Counted from the stretch's first letter, positions 38,776 to 48,060 are shown. The stretch is 64,000 nucleotides of DNA from Nostoc sp. 106C (GCF_002154725.1 NZ_MTAW01000179.1:1-64000), one strand, 5' to 3'. Notes: generated by a model from the sequence alone, not told the origin. Numbers and translations are program-made.

Positions 38776-39120
38776 GTTTTATTTCCCGAGAATTTCAACA
38801 ACTCAAGGTTATATATCTCAGATTTGGGGCGAAGAATTGAAAAATTATTGCGATCGCAATAATCAGATTATGCCCGTTCAAATACCTGTCATTGCGTACT
38901 ATTTCGGATAACCCGTTTGCATAGCGTCTCTGGCAGGAGAAGGGTACGAAGTGAAGCAATCGCAGAGTCCTTGTGATTGCTTTATTACACTACCCTACGG
39001 GAACGCCTAACGGCGAACGGGAAGCCACCTTTCAGGCGTCTAAGTTGCACTCGCTGCGGACATATTAAGGGCAATTTGCCGGACATCATATGAATCAAGC
39101 AATTCTCTAGCCTAGAACCA
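38776..39120. repeat. Spacer with dispersed cyanobacterial repeats
   Basis: Contains GCGTCTCTGGCAGGAGAAGG, CCCTACGGGAACGCC and GGCGAACGGGAAGCC near 38,921-39,030, related to the block at about 25,030. Small inverted repeats are obvious and no gene is supported. Confidence 0.5.
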
Positions 39121-39936
39121 ATGCATATTTCCCAAGCACCGTATCGTGAACTGTTTGATTCGATTCTTAGTTATCAAGGAACCGATCTCTATTCAGAGAT
39201 ATTGCATCCGTGGTGTGCAAATGCAATGGCAATCAAGGCTTGGTTAAGCGATTTTGCAACAAGAAGCGGTTCTCCAATACCAGAAGCATCAATTGAGGAT
39301 TTGTGGCAACTTTATGCACTTTCCCGTATAAACGACTTGTTAATCTGGCATCTCCGTGATGAGGATACTGAAATTGGTTCTGGAGCAGAAATTACAAGTG
39401 GTAATTATCTTGAATTTATGCGATCGCTAGGTTTCGAGGTAGTGACCTCTAGACAATTTTCGCCGTTCTATCACGAAATTGTTCAGGTTATTCAAGATGA
39501 ACACCGCTATCCAGAAATCACTGTTATTAGTATCTTTTGGGATTCTCTGATGCTAGGGGACATGATATTTTCTCGTGCTGGTGCTTGCGTAGCTGGTGGT
39601 ATAGCAAACATTAATAAATCCATTGCAGAGAAGTCAACGCTGTACTGGACTTATCGTAGAAAGACACGAAAATGCCAAGATCTTTCCTATGGTTGGGGAA
39701 GCAATTCTCAGTGGCGAACAAGTTTTCGACGAGATTACAAGATTAACAATTTTGTTTACTACAATATTGACGGAAAAAATGATCTAAATTTGGGGCAGTG
39801 CGAGAACGCTGAAAGTGATGATTTAGAATTGCAAGAGCGAATTGAATTAGTCAAGCATCGATGTTTTATTACCGTCAATAAACCTGATGATGATTTGTTT
39901 CCATACGATGATTGCTATTGCGAAGCCCTCCAATAG
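39121..39936 (+). CDS. Hypothetical protein, 271 aa
   Basis: A soluble 271-residue acidic protein with no signal peptide or membrane helix. Visible features are a Trp/Leu-rich helical N-terminal half (EDLWQLYALSRINDLLIWHL), a central EITVISIFWDSLMLGDMIFSRAG stretch and a Cys-containing acidic tail DDDLFPYDDCYCEALQ. There is no motif I recognise. The start lacks a clear ribosome site. It lies alone between dispersed repeats and a convergent dioxygenase-family gene, which fits an accessory gene. Confidence 0.6.
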   Translation: MHISQAPYRELFDSILSYQGTDLYSEILHPWCANAMAIKAWLSDFATRSGSPIPEASIEDLWQLYALSRINDLLIWHLRDEDTEIGSGAEITSGNYLEFMRSLGFEVVTSRQFSPFYHEIVQVIQDEHRYPEITVISIFWDSLMLGDMIFSRAGACVAGGIANINKSIAEKSTLYWTYRRKTRKCQDLSYGWGSNSQWRTSFRRDYKINNFVYYNIDGKNDLNLGQCENAESDDLELQERIELVKHRCFITVNKPDDDLFPYDDCYCEALQ

Positions 39937-40017
39937 AGTCATATTCCCAAATGCACAATCTGAAAACCCGCCACTATATCCTACTGGCGATCGCACAATT
40001 AGAATTTCCACAAAAGC

Positions 40018-40374
40018 TTATGATCTTCTAATCTGTTGAAGAAACTCAACATTTAGATCTAACTTATTTCCTAACCACAAAGAATGGTCTATATGGTCTG
40101 CCACATCGTCACCAGTTGAAGGGTGAACAAGAATGTCTAACTCCTCACGATTGAGCATTAACCAGGGAACAACATTGCCAAACTGCTCTGGAGAAAATGC
40201 AACTTGATACATTGATTTTGGGTGAGGGCCAATAGGCTTTTCATGCCAACGTCCGAGCTGCACATCAAAACTAGCACCTAATCCTTCGCGTACACGTGCA
40301 GCCGCCTCACGACTTGCAATATCGAAGTAAACATGAGCGTGAAAACCAGTGATTTTAACAGTATCTTCTTTCAT
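40018..40374 (-). CDS. DOPA 4,5-dioxygenase family protein
   Basis: A 118-residue protein of the DOPA 4,5-dioxygenase family (PF08883), small ferredoxin-like enzymes or relatives of fungal extradiol dioxygenases. Conserved His residues are in GFHAHVYFD, GRWHEKPIGPHPKSMYQ and DILVHPSTGDDVADH, with the last typical of the family. The ATG at 40,374 with GGAG 10 bases upstream is preferred over a GTG at 40,389. Bacterial members have uncertain substrates. It is a single gene. Confidence 0.85.
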   Translation of the reverse strand: MKEDTVKITGFHAHVYFDIASREAAARVREGLGASFDVQLGRWHEKPIGPHPKSMYQVAFSPEQFGNVVPWLMLNREELDILVHPSTGDDVADHIDHSLWLGNKLDLNVEFLQQIRRS

Positions 40375-40546
40375 CACTCTTAGCTCCACTAATAAACTTC
40401 AAACTCAACCCAAAAGCTCGTCAGCGGTAAAGGAGATAAACAATTCAAAATTCAAAATCGCGAAGCGCTGCGAGCGTATGTATATTTAAAAATAAATCAG
40501 GTAGTAATCCTATATATCAAATAATATAAATCTATTTTTAATCAAA

Positions 40547-41275
40547 TTATCGATTTATAGAATGACTATTGATATAAGCGTTTTCCGTAAATAAGGGCAC
40601 GCAATCACTAATATTAAAAGCTGCTGCTAATTCAACATCCAATTCATAACCTTTATCAATCAATTCTTTTCCAGAACTGCATTTTTTTAAAAATGTTAGC
40701 AAATTATTCTGAAAAGTATGAAATGCTACTATGGCAGTTTCAGCTTCCGGAGATAAGCTACCACTTAAGCAACTTAGGATTGCGCCAGCACCAATTAAAT
40801 CTTCAAAAGCTGGCCGCAGTGTACCATCTTCCCACTTTTCACCAGCGGGAATGACTGCAATTCTTGAACCATATTTTTGAGCAAATTTTGCCACGGCTTC
40901 ACTGTTTCGCAAGCAACCTGCTATCGTTGGAGTCTTACCAGTTAGCAATGTCAGAGTAGAACCATTAGGAGAAGGTATAACTAACTTAGTTCCCGTAGGA
41001 ATTTTAGTTAAAGATGCAGGAGAAAGTGAATAACCTTCTTGAGACATACGACCTTTTGATAATTCTGCTTTTAGAGACTTGGCATAATCAATTGCCGAAT
41101 CATCTCTCCATTGATAGGGATATATAATTGCACCATTATTGGTAGCAATTTCTGTCGCAGTAGAGAAAGATAGAACATCGACAATAATAATGGCATCACT
41201 AATTGGTGCAAGTTGAGCAACTCCTTGCTGTCCCCACTCACAGCGTAAAGCAAATTCTGCTTGGTCAAAAATCAT
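40547..41275 (-). CDS. ComB-family 2-phosphosulfolactate phosphatase homologue
   Basis: About 242 residues from the ATG at 41,275 (MIFDQAEFALRCEWG). The family enzyme removes phosphate from 2-phosphosulfolactate in archaeal coenzyme M synthesis. Family motifs are IIIVDVLSFSTAT near the start, IPSPNGSTLTL and VIPAGEKWEDGTLRPAFEDLIGAGAI. Cyanobacteria do not make coenzyme M, so the physiological substrate is unknown; other sulfonate or acid-phosphate metabolism is possible. An upstream in-frame extension of 15 residues is unlikely. Confidence 0.8.
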   Translation of the reverse strand: MIFDQAEFALRCEWGQQGVAQLAPISDAIIIVDVLSFSTATEIATNNGAIIYPYQWRDDSAIDYAKSLKAELSKGRMSQEGYSLSPASLTKIPTGTKLVIPSPNGSTLTLLTGKTPTIAGCLRNSEAVAKFAQKYGSRIAVIPAGEKWEDGTLRPAFEDLIGAGAILSCLSGSLSPEAETAIVAFHTFQNNLLTFLKKCSSGKELIDKGYELDVELAAAFNISDCVPLFTENAYINSHSINR

Positions 41276-41364
41276 TTTTTTACTGATGAATTTTTCTATG
41301 ATAGAGTAGCGCGATCGCAATTCTAATTATGGATTTGAGAACCGCCGCCTATTTTAAAATAGTA

Positions 41365-42411
41365 CTAGCTTATATGAGGTGCGATCGCTACTATTTTCTC
41401 TGCTTCATCCACTGTTACGCGTGCTAATCCAAACCGTTCAATGATCGCTGCATTTGTTGTTAAATGAGTACTAATCTCAGATGCTCGATACTGGCTTGCC
41501 CCAGATGCTAAAGTTGCTGGCAATAATAATTGATCTGCCAAATGTTCATCCACTGGCGCACCTGTTTGGTGAAACTGTAATAGTTGCCGACAAGCAATAT
41601 CTGCAACTTTCTCTGCTGGTAAGCGCAAACGTCCAAATCCACCAAACCCTGTTAAGCTGTTTTTATACTCAGCAGTTAAAAAAACACCTGCCCCAGGTGC
41701 GACACCTTTTTCTCGCAATGCCTCAATAGCAGCTTTCAATCCAGCTTGACGCAACAAATTCTCGGCACGATTCGCCATTCGTTGGGCAATATGAGAAGCT
41801 AATTCTGTTACTACTGCTAGTCCCCGCACTTGGTGTAAGTTACCCCGTTCCAACAAAGTAATCCCATTGATTGTGCCACTACCACTGACTTTTATATGCA
41901 TCTCTCCACCACCTTGAGGATACCATCCCCACGCACGTAACTTTGCTGTCGCCTTTACTCCCATGCGGCGCAGCATCGGTAGATAAACTTGCTCAATGTA
42001 TGTCATTGTCGGACTAAAAGGAACATGAGTTCCGCCTTTTAAAATCACTTGCGAGTCATCAGCAGCCAAGGCTAAAGGTAAAAGCACAGTCTGCAAAACC
42101 AGAGTCATCGCCCCAGCCGAACCACCTTGCTGTGCTTCTGTGACATCAAAAGTATATTGTCCTGGCTGTACAGCACTACCAGGAATGAATTCCAGCTTCA
42201 TTGAACCTAAAGCATCACCTCGCAATTGCGCATGACAGATTTTGGCCGCAGCACGAACTGCTGTGAGGTGTTGTGCGGCTAGCCCTGGCCTTTTACGTTT
42301 GGCACGAATACCTGCAATGCTGATAGCTTCACCAGTGATAGCGGCTAAACTCAAGGAGGTACGCAGAACTTGTCCACCGCCTTCTCCGTAGGAACCGTCA
42401 ATTTCAATCAT
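41365..42411 (-). CDS. rtcA: RNA 3'-terminal phosphate cyclase
   Basis: A 348-residue enzyme that uses ATP to turn RNA 3'-phosphate ends into 2',3'-cyclic phosphates through a covalent His-AMP. The family start IEIDGSYGEGGGQVLRTSL is clear, followed by RAKRKRPGLAAQHLTAV and GGTHVPFSPTMTYIEQ. The nucleotidyl histidine is in STHLTTNAAIIERF about 32 residues from the end. ATG at 42,411 is chosen over the TTG two codons earlier. No rtcB or rtcR lies beside it. Confidence 0.92.
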   Translation of the reverse strand: MIEIDGSYGEGGGQVLRTSLSLAAITGEAISIAGIRAKRKRPGLAAQHLTAVRAAAKICHAQLRGDALGSMKLEFIPGSAVQPGQYTFDVTEAQQGGSAGAMTLVLQTVLLPLALAADDSQVILKGGTHVPFSPTMTYIEQVYLPMLRRMGVKATAKLRAWGWYPQGGGEMHIKVSGSGTINGITLLERGNLHQVRGLAVVTELASHIAQRMANRAENLLRQAGLKAAIEALREKGVAPGAGVFLTAEYKNSLTGFGGFGRLRLPAEKVADIACRQLLQFHQTGAPVDEHLADQLLLPATLASGASQYRASEISTHLTTNAAIIERFGLARVTVDEAEKIVAIAPHIS

Positions 42412-42556
42412 GGGCAATTGGTGATTTTTAAACTTTGATTATCTCTACGGTTGAGTAATCAGATTACAAAGTTTATAGCGGTTTACACTTGAGTGCAATA
42501 CAACTTTTGCAGGCAAGGGAAATCTTTACAGCTGGTAATGATTCCCCTATTTGCTG

Positions 42557-43906
42557 TTAATGTTGAATCTTGAATTCTAATACTTTGCTTTTACCAGGAT
42601 TCATCAATCCATAGGGGTCAACCATTTCTTTAAATTTTAACTGCTCAGGGTCAATTACTTTTCTGCCGCCGTCTTCAATAATGTATGTATGAGGATTGGC
42701 AATCATTACACCCTGCGCTTCGTGATAGCGGATAATCTCGTTGAGGCGTTCTTCTGTGGTGTAGCGCACGAGTTGTAAAGCACCAGGAATAACTGCACCT
42801 TTGACCCGAAAAAATTCTAAATGCATCATAATTTCATCACCAAAGTGATGATACATATGTTCCACCAATTGCAAACTAGAATCTGGAGGAAAGATACTTT
42901 GCAAATAGGTAATTGAGGTATCTACAGTACGGGCGTGTAAGGTGGTGTGGTTCCAGGTAAATTCTGCTAAATTTGTACCTTTACCTGCATCTTGTGCGGG
43001 TTTTTGATAGGTAATTTGTCCGCCATATTGGTGAACCAATCCTGGTAAAAATTCCAAACTCGGTTCAGCAACCATTAAAAATGCTGGGTGCGTACCTTTT
43101 GGGATGTATTCATGTAAAGCGTGAAAGTATTGAGGAATTGGCGATGCAAACACGCTAATCAATTTCTTCATCATGCCATCAGCATTACCAAGGGCATTAC
43201 CAAATTTGGCGGCTGTTATAAAGTCGTCAAAGGTGACAATTACTTCCGCCCAAGGATAAGCTGGCCCTAAAGGTAGTTCTAATTGCGTGATGATGCCATT
43301 AATACCCCAAGCATGATTTACCTTTTGCACGTCATCGCCGCGTAACTCGATGATGCGGGGTTCATCTTCTAAAGTTACCACTCGCAGTCCTAATAGATTA
43401 CCGCGATCGCCTAATAAGCCATATTGTATTGAGCCTATACCCCCACTTCCACCAGCTATAAATCCGCCAATTGTAGCTGTACGGTAGGTTGAGGGAGCCA
43501 TGCGCATTTCCCAACCGATTTCTCGCGCTTTTTTATCCAAAGCTGCCAATTTCACCCCAGCTTCTACCCGCGCTACTGCTGGTTTTACCCAGAGAATTTC
43601 GTGCATTTTGGTCATATCAAGAATTACGCCACCATGCAGAGGTACGCATTGCCCGTAATTCCCTGTTCCTGCACCCCGGACGGTTACAGGTATGCGGTGT
43701 TTGGCACAGGTTGCGGCTACTTTAATGACTTCTGCTTCATTGGCGGGACGGACGACGATATCCCCGACTTTTCCGGCTAATTTGGGTACGAGAACCGGGC
43801 TAAAGGTGTGATAGTCCTGGGATAATTTGGCGACTTGGGCGGGATCGGTAATGGTTTCGATGTCTGCAAAAGCAGCAATGAGGGTATCTAAGTTGATAGT
43901 TTTCAT
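42557..43906 (-). CDS. FAD-binding oxidoreductase (GlcD/D-lactate dehydrogenase type)
   Basis: About 449 residues from the ATG at 43,906 (MKTINLDTLIAAF). The PCMH-type FAD domain is shown by VRPANEAEVIKVAATCAKHRIPVTVRGAGTGNYGQCVPL and IGGFIAGGSGGIGSIQYGLLGD. The C-terminus MVDPYGLMNPGKSKVLEF is typical of the family. The substrate is probably a 2-hydroxy acid such as glycolate or D-lactate, which cannot be settled here. The 29-residue upstream extension comes from a dispersed repeat (CGCAAAGGTGCAAAGACGC) and is not likely to be translated. Confidence 0.8.
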   Translation of the reverse strand: MKTINLDTLIAAFADIETITDPAQVAKLSQDYHTFSPVLVPKLAGKVGDIVVRPANEAEVIKVAATCAKHRIPVTVRGAGTGNYGQCVPLHGGVILDMTKMHEILWVKPAVARVEAGVKLAALDKKAREIGWEMRMAPSTYRTATIGGFIAGGSGGIGSIQYGLLGDRGNLLGLRVVTLEDEPRIIELRGDDVQKVNHAWGINGIITQLELPLGPAYPWAEVIVTFDDFITAAKFGNALGNADGMMKKLISVFASPIPQYFHALHEYIPKGTHPAFLMVAEPSLEFLPGLVHQYGGQITYQKPAQDAGKGTNLAEFTWNHTTLHARTVDTSITYLQSIFPPDSSLQLVEHMYHHFGDEIMMHLEFFRVKGAVIPGALQLVRYTTEERLNEIIRYHEAQGVMIANPHTYIIEDGGRKVIDPEQLKFKEMVDPYGLMNPGKSKVLEFKIQH

Positions 43907-43936
43907 TAGTATTTTGGTTAAACTAGCAAATTTCTT

Positions 43937-44000
43937 TTTATTTTCACGCAAAGGTGCAAAGACGCAAAGCGAATTCTTGCTAGGTAGGCGCAAAGATGAT
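43937..44000. repeat. Dispersed CGCAAAG-type repeat
   Basis: ACGCAAAGGTGCAAAGACGC followed by AAAGCG and GGCGCAAAGATG is a common cyanobacterial intergenic repeat. It adds a spurious N-terminal extension to the FAD oxidase frame. Related text occurs at 51,035-51,180. Confidence 0.7.
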
Positions 44001-44053
44001 TGAGCGCTAATTTAAAATTAAATTCAGGAGTTCAGTTGAGAAGAGGTAGAAAA

Positions 44054-44293
44054 ATGAAAACCGAACAAGAACGCGAACAGTTAATTAAAGCAATCAATGT
44101 ACTTTTACATCAAGCTTATGATAGTACCTTAGATGAAATTTATGCACTACTACAAAAAATTGAGGATGAAGAAGAAGAAAACGATTTAAAAGCCTATCAT
44201 GCTGCTAAAAGTGATATGGAAAATAATAGTCTTATTGCATGGGAGAACATTAAACAGGAAATCGCTAATGAACGAAACAAGGATGTAGCGTGA
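44054..44293 (+). CDS. Antitoxin-like protein of a decayed RelE-type module
   Basis: A 79-residue, highly acidic helical protein (MKTEQEREQLIKAINVLL, then KIEDEEEENDLKAY) whose stop overlaps the GTG start of a RelE-like frame. This size, charge and overlap are typical of the antitoxin in a type II pair. The ATG at 44,054 is preferred to one at 44,000. Its toxin partner is broken, so it may be an orphan. Confidence 0.65.
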   Translation: MKTEQEREQLIKAINVLLHQAYDSTLDEIYALLQKIEDEEEENDLKAYHAAKSDMENNSLIAWENIKQEIANERNKDVA

Positions 44294-44396
44294 TTTACGA
44301 AGTTAAATTTACCAAGGGTGCGAGAAAAGCGTTCATCAAACTATCTCCAGAATTGCAAGACCGGATACAGATAAAAATAGATAGAACGATTGACCA
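44290..44396 (+). pseudogene. RelE-family toxin, 5' fragment
   Basis: The GTG frame beginning MIYEVKFTKGARKAFIKLSP then ELQDRIQIKID is the N-terminal third of a RelE/ParE toxin. From about 44,396 the homology ends, because the sequence becomes the inverted tail of a PIN-domain gene. The frame stays open to 44,811 only by chance read-through of the opposite strand. The catalytic C-terminal half is missing, so it should be inactive. Confidence 0.75.
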
Positions 44397-44720
44397 CAGC
44401 GCCGTGCTGCTCTATCATCAACAACGGCTGCACAATCAATCTGAAGTTGTCAAAGCTAGACTTAATACTTGTGACTCTCCTAAACCCAAATCCCAAGCAG
44501 CAATTTCAGGAGATACAGCCGGAATTTTTACTATTTGTATCCAAGAAACATTAGGCAATTGTCTTGAGGCTGCATCATCTTCCCCTGCTGAAGTGACTTC
44601 TGTAAATATACCTTCGGGAACAATGATTTCTTTAAAGAGTTGTGAGAGTAATTCTGTTTGTTTACTTTTAAATAAAACAATCAGAGGTGAAGAGTTGATA
44701 ATGATGCGGTTAATCGACAT
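44396..44720 (-). pseudogene. PIN-domain (DUF3368-type) toxin, frameshifted and truncated
   Basis: MSINRIIINSSPLIVLFKS is the start of a DUF3368/PIN ribonuclease toxin, with the first PIN acidic region changed to SSPL as in that family. The frame stops at 44,436 after ALTTSD. A duplicated ATTG at about 44,432-44,441 causes this; in the shifted frame the expected CAAVVDDRAARRC follows at once. Homology then ends at the junction with the RelE fragment near 44,396. It is the second gene after the UPF0175 antitoxin remnant. Confidence 0.8.
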
Positions 44721-44727
44721 TTGTCAT

Positions 44728-44961
44728 TTATTCGGCTATTTCTTCGGTAGTGTATTGCATAAAATCAACTCGGTAACGAGAGAGAGCATTAATAAACTCT
44801 GCTCGTGTTAATCCTGCAATTTCTGCTGCTTTCGCTTGAGATATTTCGCCTCACTCGTACCATTTTACTGCGGCAATCCGCATCTCTTGAACGAACTCTT
44901 CAGGGTTTTTGCGGAGAGCCGAAAATACAGTTGATGGTAATTGGATTAATACTGTTTTCAT
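44728..44961 (-). pseudogene. UPF0175 antitoxin with in-frame stop
   Basis: The 77-codon frame starts MKTVLIQLPSTVFSALRKN and continues EEFVQEMRIAAVKWYE, then an in-frame TGA at 44,851-44,853, then GEISQAKAAEIAGLTRAEF and YRVDFMQYTTEEIAE. This is a UPF0175 antitoxin, whose usual partner is a DUF3368 PIN toxin, exactly the gene downstream. The nonsense codon at position 37 makes it a pseudogene. Its ATG overlaps the stop of the truncated substrate-binding protein. Confidence 0.85.
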
Positions 44962-45796
44962 AAAATTGTCTTATTTACCGGATTTTCTAAGTAGCTATAC
45001 CAACCTTTGATTGATGCTTCAACAATGCGTTGCACTAAATTTGGATTTTTCTCTACTAATTCTTTCTTTGTCTCAATAGTAGTTGCATATGCTGGATAAC
45101 CATAATCTGCTAGTAAAAATACTATCGGCTTAACCCCACCTTGTTTTTCAATAGCGAAGGGTTCTGATGTTATATAGCCTTGTTGTGCTGAGGTTTTGTC
45201 AGCTAAAAATGGGGCAAAATTAAAGTTATAAGGGCGTTTTTGTTCGTCGTAAAACCATATTTAGCTTTGAGAAGAGGCCAAAAATTAACATTAGCTGCTG
45301 CTGAGATATAAATTGGTTTGCCTTTGAGATCGGCAAGGGTTTTAATTGCTGTGTTGGGATGGGAAATTATACACTGAGGGTCTTTTTGAAAGATTGCCGT
45401 TACCGTAATTTTAGGAATTCCTTGTGCTACGGCGTTGATGGCATCAATGCCATAACCCATGAAAAAATCTACCGCATCTCCCATCAATAACTGGGTACCA
45501 CTGGGTACTTGGGGACCACCCATTTTAATAGTCACATCCAGACCGTGGTTTTTGTAGATTCCAGTTGCGTAGGCACAGCCCGTCGTAGACATCGCCTGAT
45601 AAAATCCGCCGTGTTCTGCTTGTGCAATCCAATTAGTACCAAAGGTAACTTTATCTAATCCTGAATTTGTGGTTGCGGAGTTGCTATTAGCACAGGCTGC
45701 AATCAAACTATTACTTATACTGATGCAACTGTACTGAATAAACTGACGGCGACTAAGGCGATAAATTACTGTTGATGAGGATGGAGACTGATTCAT
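44958..45796 (-). pseudogene. ABC substrate-binding protein (NMT1/THI5-like), frameshifted and truncated
   Basis: The N-terminus has a twin-arginine signal (LSRRQFIQYS) with a lipobox-like AACA. The body matches NMT1/THI5-type binding proteins: FGTNWIAQAEHGGFYQA, VDFFMGYGIDAINAVAQG and ADLKGKPIYISAAANV. The frame shifts near 45,245; in the next frame it continues EQKRPYNFNFAPFLADKT and GYITSEPFAIEKQGG to GWYSYLENP, then ends abruptly as the UPF0175 remnant begins. About 50 C-terminal residues are missing. It may once have served pyrimidine-like substrate import, given the URC cluster nearby. Confidence 0.8.
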
Positions 45797-45829
45797 GGAA
45801 CAAATTAACGCTCTCTTATTTGTGGTGTT

Positions 45830-46300
45830 TTAGCTGATTCTGAATGTACATTCTAGAATCAGCTTTTGGTTCACTACAGAATAAGGTTGAATTAGTAGAG
45901 CGCGTTGAAAAGCTTGGATTGCTTCACGATACTTTCCTAATGCGGCATAACACAATCCCATACCGTGGAGTGCGCCAAAATGTACAGAATTGAGATTCAC
46001 AACCATCTGACAATCCGCCAAAGACTTTTGATAATCGCCGATGCTGTAGTAAAGAAAAGCACGACGATTCCATGCTTCGGCAAAATCTGGTTGTTCTGTA
46101 ATTAGTTGGGTTAGGACTTTTTCTGCTTCAGTAGTTTCACCAGCATCTAACAACTTTTGACTGTGGTCAATTTTCTCCAACCCGTAAATTCCTTTTTGCT
46201 GAAACCAGATGCGCCATATTTTTTTAGTTGCCTTTTCCCGGATTGCAGCATCGGAATTTTTCAAATCTTCAAGTAAAGAGTTGATAGATAAAGAATCCAT
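45830..46300 (-). CDS. TPR-repeat protein, 156 aa
   Basis: A 156-residue helical protein with tetratricopeptide repeats from about residue 50: EKVLTQLITEQPDFAEAWNRRAFLYY, KSLADCQMVVNLNSVHFGALHGMGLCY and EAIQAFQRALLIQPYS. TPRs mediate protein contacts; no catalytic domain is present. It lies 33 bases upstream of the broken substrate-binding protein gene on the same strand and may have been in one operon with it. Function unknown. Confidence 0.75.
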   Translation of the reverse strand: MDSLSINSLLEDLKNSDAAIREKATKKIWRIWFQQKGIYGLEKIDHSQKLLDAGETTEAEKVLTQLITEQPDFAEAWNRRAFLYYSIGDYQKSLADCQMVVNLNSVHFGALHGMGLCYAALGKYREAIQAFQRALLIQPYSVVNQKLILECTFRIS

Positions 46301-46590
46301 AAATTCGGTCTAGGTAATTGTATTTATATATCAACTTTCGCACAAAAATCTCTACTTAGTCATTTTTAAAGTCATCTTTAAATTCTCTTTTTACAGTTGC
46401 AAATTGAGCAATTTCCGTGTTGTTATTTTTAGGTATTCAGCAATACTATAAATACGGGTTTTAATATGTAAATTCATGGTTAACTAATCGTTAGTACATC
46501 ATAAATTTAAAAATAAAAGCCAACTGTTGGTACTTGACAAACCCCTGTTGACTAATACTTGATAAAAACATCACAAAAAATAAATTGTCT
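46301..46590. promoter_or_regulatory. Divergent promoter region of the URC-type cluster
   Basis: A 290-bp AT-rich region between the TPR gene and the GTP cyclohydrolase II-like gene. TTGACA at 46,534-46,539 is a good -35 hexamer, but the best downstream -10 (TAATAC at 46,553) is too close, so I cannot fix a promoter. Confidence 0.35.
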
Positions 46591-47850
46591 ATGCCAAAGC
46601 CAAATAGTGTTTCCAGGCATATTGTTCTAACATCCCATCCTAATAATTTTGGTCCCAAACCAATCCCCATTCACTGGGGAGCAGCTGACCCGATGGAACG
46701 TGGTCCGATTATTGCCACTTTGACTAAGCAGGCGCACCGGAATGTGATTGGCACTCATTCTGGTAGTTATGCTGTGTATCGCGCTTTAGCAGTGGCTAGC
46801 GGTGCTTTACAGTCAGATCATCGCGCAGATCTGACTAATACATCACCAGTTACACATATTGGTCCCCATCCCAGCTGGGCCGATCCTGAGAAAATTGTTT
46901 CCCTCGATCCCTTTGGGGCAGTGGCTAGTGAGGTGTTTAGCTCTTATTACGCCCAAGGATATGATATCCGCCCGACGATCGCCATTACTCAGGCTCATAT
47001 TAATATGCCGGAACTGCAAGATGCGGTGGATAAAGGGCGCTTGCAGGTTGATGGCAAAATTATGAAGCCAGGTGGTGATTTAGTTGTCACTAAGGCTGCA
47101 ATTGAGCCAGTGTGGTATTTACCAGGAATTGCCAAGCGCTTTGGAATCACAGAAGCAGATTTACGTCGCGCTTTATTTGAACAAACTGGGGGGATGTTCC
47201 CAGAATTGGTGACACGTTCTGATTTAGAAGTGTTTTTACCACCAATTGGGGGTGTAACTGTATATATTGTCGGTGATGTAGCCGCGATCGCCGATCCGAA
47301 TAAACCCTTAGCGGTGCGGGTACATGATGAATGCAACGGTTCTGATGTGTTTGGTTCCGATATCTGTACCTGTCGTCCTTATTTAGTACATGGAATTGAA
47401 GTTTGTGTACAAACCGCACAAGAAGGAGGTGTAGGCGTAATAGTATACTGCCGCAAAGAAGGAAGAGCCTTGGGAGAGGTGACGAAATTCTTAGTTTACA
47501 ATGCCAGAAAGCGCCAAGAAGGAGGCGATCGCGCTGATGCCTATTTTGCCCGGACAGAATGTGTGGCGGGCGTGCAAGATATGCGCTTCCAAGAGTTGAT
47601 GCCCGATGTGTTGCATTGGTTGGGTATTACCCGTATTGACCGCATGGTGTCGATGAGTAATATGAAGTTCAAAGCCATTACCCAAGCCGGGATTGAGATT
47701 GTCGAACGGGTTCCCATCCCAGAAGATTTGATTCCTCAAGATGCACGGGTAGAAATTGAGGCGAAGAAAGCAGCAGGCTACTTTACTACAGGTGATGTGT
47801 TAGATGGTGAGGGTTTGAGTGAGGTGAAGGGGCGAGAGTTGGAAGAGTGA
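46591..47850 (+). CDS. GTP cyclohydrolase II-like protein, URC1 homologue
   Basis: A 419-residue member of the RibA-like family. The RibA core is in the C-terminal part: HDECNGSDVFGSDICTCRPYL supplies zinc cysteines, and GVIVYCRKEGRALGEVTKFL matches the GTP-binding loop. The extra 200-residue N-terminal domain is shared with yeast URC1, which acts in uracil breakdown. The next two genes are DUF1688 (URC4) and uracil phosphoribosyltransferase (URC6), so this is a URC pathway and not riboflavin synthesis. ATG at 46,591 is used in place of the TTG at 46,585. Confidence 0.85.
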   Translation: MPKPNSVSRHIVLTSHPNNFGPKPIPIHWGAADPMERGPIIATLTKQAHRNVIGTHSGSYAVYRALAVASGALQSDHRADLTNTSPVTHIGPHPSWADPEKIVSLDPFGAVASEVFSSYYAQGYDIRPTIAITQAHINMPELQDAVDKGRLQVDGKIMKPGGDLVVTKAAIEPVWYLPGIAKRFGITEADLRRALFEQTGGMFPELVTRSDLEVFLPPIGGVTVYIVGDVAAIADPNKPLAVRVHDECNGSDVFGSDICTCRPYLVHGIEVCVQTAQEGGVGVIVYCRKEGRALGEVTKFLVYNARKRQEGGDRADAYFARTECVAGVQDMRFQELMPDVLHWLGITRIDRMVSMSNMKFKAITQAGIEIVERVPIPEDLIPQDARVEIEAKKAAGYFTTGDVLDGEGLSEVKGRELEE

Positions 47851-48060
47851 AGAAGGCAGAAGGCAGAGGAGCCACTCCATTGCGGTGAGCAGTGCGTTGG
47901 GCGGCTTCGCCGACTTGAAGCAACTGCGAACCCGAAGGGAGGTTCCCTGCGTTGTAGCAAGTGGCGTGGTAGAAGGCAGAAGGAATACTGCTCTCTGCAC
48001 TTCTGGCTTTGTTAATAAAGTGTGAAGGATAAAGGATGAAGTTTTATCCTTTATCCTTCT
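47851..48060. repeat. Dispersed repeat block and hairpin
   Basis: AGAAGGC heptamers flank a GC-rich block (GCAGTGCGTTGGGCGGC, CCGAAGGGAGGTTCCC, TGCGTTGTAGCAAGTGGC) related to 974-1110. Just after it, GAAGGATAAAGGA (48,024-48,036) and TCCTTTATCCTTC (48,047-48,059) form a perfect 13-bp hairpin without a T-run. Confidence 0.7.

Noticed and set aside
43907-43993. N-terminal extension of the FAD oxidase
   Set aside because: It is encoded by a CGCAAAG dispersed repeat and precedes a good internal ATG.
44396-44811. Full-length plus-strand protein continuing the RelE start
   Set aside because: After about residue 35 it is antisense to the PIN pseudogene, so the open frame is accidental.
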